Assembly (NCBI GenBank): GCA_002394965.1
Contig: DGVL01000154.1
Location: 5,391-18,820 of the forward strand
DNA from: Lachnospira sp. UBA4285
Lineage (GTDB): Bacteria > Bacillota > Clostridia > Lachnospirales > Lachnospiraceae
Length of the DNA stretch: 13,430 nucleotides
Direction: 5' to 3'
Shown: positions 13,344 through 13,430 of the stretch, piece by piece
Layout: each line of letters opens with the position of its first letter
Position numbering within the stretch: position 1 is the stretch's first letter
Program-made: the position numbers and the translations under genes
Notes under the pieces: model-generated
What the model saw: the letters and a program-made list of their open reading frames with translations, nothing else
What the model was told of the DNA's origin: nothing
Databases searched by the model: none

Positions 13344-13372
13344 ACTATACTACAGATGACTCGTTTGTTCAA
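13344..13372 (-). promoter_or_regulatory. Sigma-A promoter for the rhodanese-TtcA operon
   Basis: On the minus strand TTGAAC (13367-13372) is followed after exactly 17 bases by TATAGT (13344-13349), 5 of 6 at -10. Transcription should begin near 13337, about 65 bases before the ATG at 13271. No other structure is evident in the leader. Confidence 0.75.
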
Positions 13373-13410
13373 GTTACACGCTATAGCCGCCGTCTGATCC
13401 CGGAATAATC

Positions 13411-13430
13411 AAAACCACCAGCTCAGCTGG
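13411..13430 (-). terminator. Partial terminator of a gene beyond the window edge
   Basis: At the edge, CCAGC/GCTGG form an inverted repeat (13418-13430), followed on the minus strand by TGGTTTTGATT. If bases beyond the edge continue the symmetry (ACCA on the minus strand before CCAGC), this is an ordinary intrinsic terminator for an upstream minus-strand gene. Only half is visible. Confidence 0.35.

Overview
The window looks like a chromosomal segment from a Clostridia-class Firmicute (Bacillota), most likely Lachnospiraceae or a close relative. The grounds are a type III glutamine synthetase, a Bacillus/Clostridium-type arginine decarboxylase (SpeA), LuxS, a 61-residue cysteine-rich protein resembling DUF6472, an NYN/OST-HTH protein, strong AGGAGG-type ribosome binding sites, and GC-rich codon use judged by eye. 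No insertion sequence, phage gene, tRNA, rRNA or CRISPR array was seen.

Left block (1-4983, minus strand): a tightly packed polyamine operon read right to left. It runs speA (arginine decarboxylase), speE (spermidine synthase family), speB (agmatinase family ureohydrolase), a carboxynorspermidine/carboxyspermidine dehydrogenase of the saccharopine dehydrogenase family, and nspC, whose C-terminus is cut by the window edge. Genes overlap by 1-4 bases or lie 19-50 bases apart. Together they can turn arginine into agmatine, putrescine and spermidine. A SpeE and the aspartate-semialdehyde dehydrogenase/decarboxylase pair sit in one operon, with no SpeD in view.

Central intergenic region (4984-5633): this is the most interesting stretch. 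On the minus strand, upstream of speA, about 280 bases can fold into an elaborate RNA. It has a 5' UUCG-capped hairpin, four long-range helices of 5-15 pairs nested in order, and an inner multibranch region with a GGAA-capped hairpin. Wobble pairs and loop identities fit the minus strand. A promoter-like sequence sits just upstream, with its -35 inside a perfect 18-base palindrome. Divergently, the plus strand carries promoter-like sequences and a short leader ending in an intrinsic terminator-like hairpin just before glnA, which suggests attenuation.

Plus-strand gene (5634-7745): type III glutamine synthetase, followed by a long, probably bidirectional terminator shared with the convergent luxS.

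Right block (7875-13271, minus strand): a same-strand run starting from a good promoter at 13344-13372. It contains a rhodanese-TtcA-type tRNA thiolase fusion, a LysR regulator overlapping it by 4 bases, a 39-codon small ORF with a strong ribosome binding site, an ArsB/NhaD-superfamily permease, an NYN ribonuclease-like protein with two OST-HTH domains, the DUF6472-like protein (4-base overlap), and luxS. A hairpin and a three-codon mini-ORF lie between the permease and the NYN gene. The functional link among these genes is not obvious beyond a partial sulfur/methyl-cycle and RNA theme.
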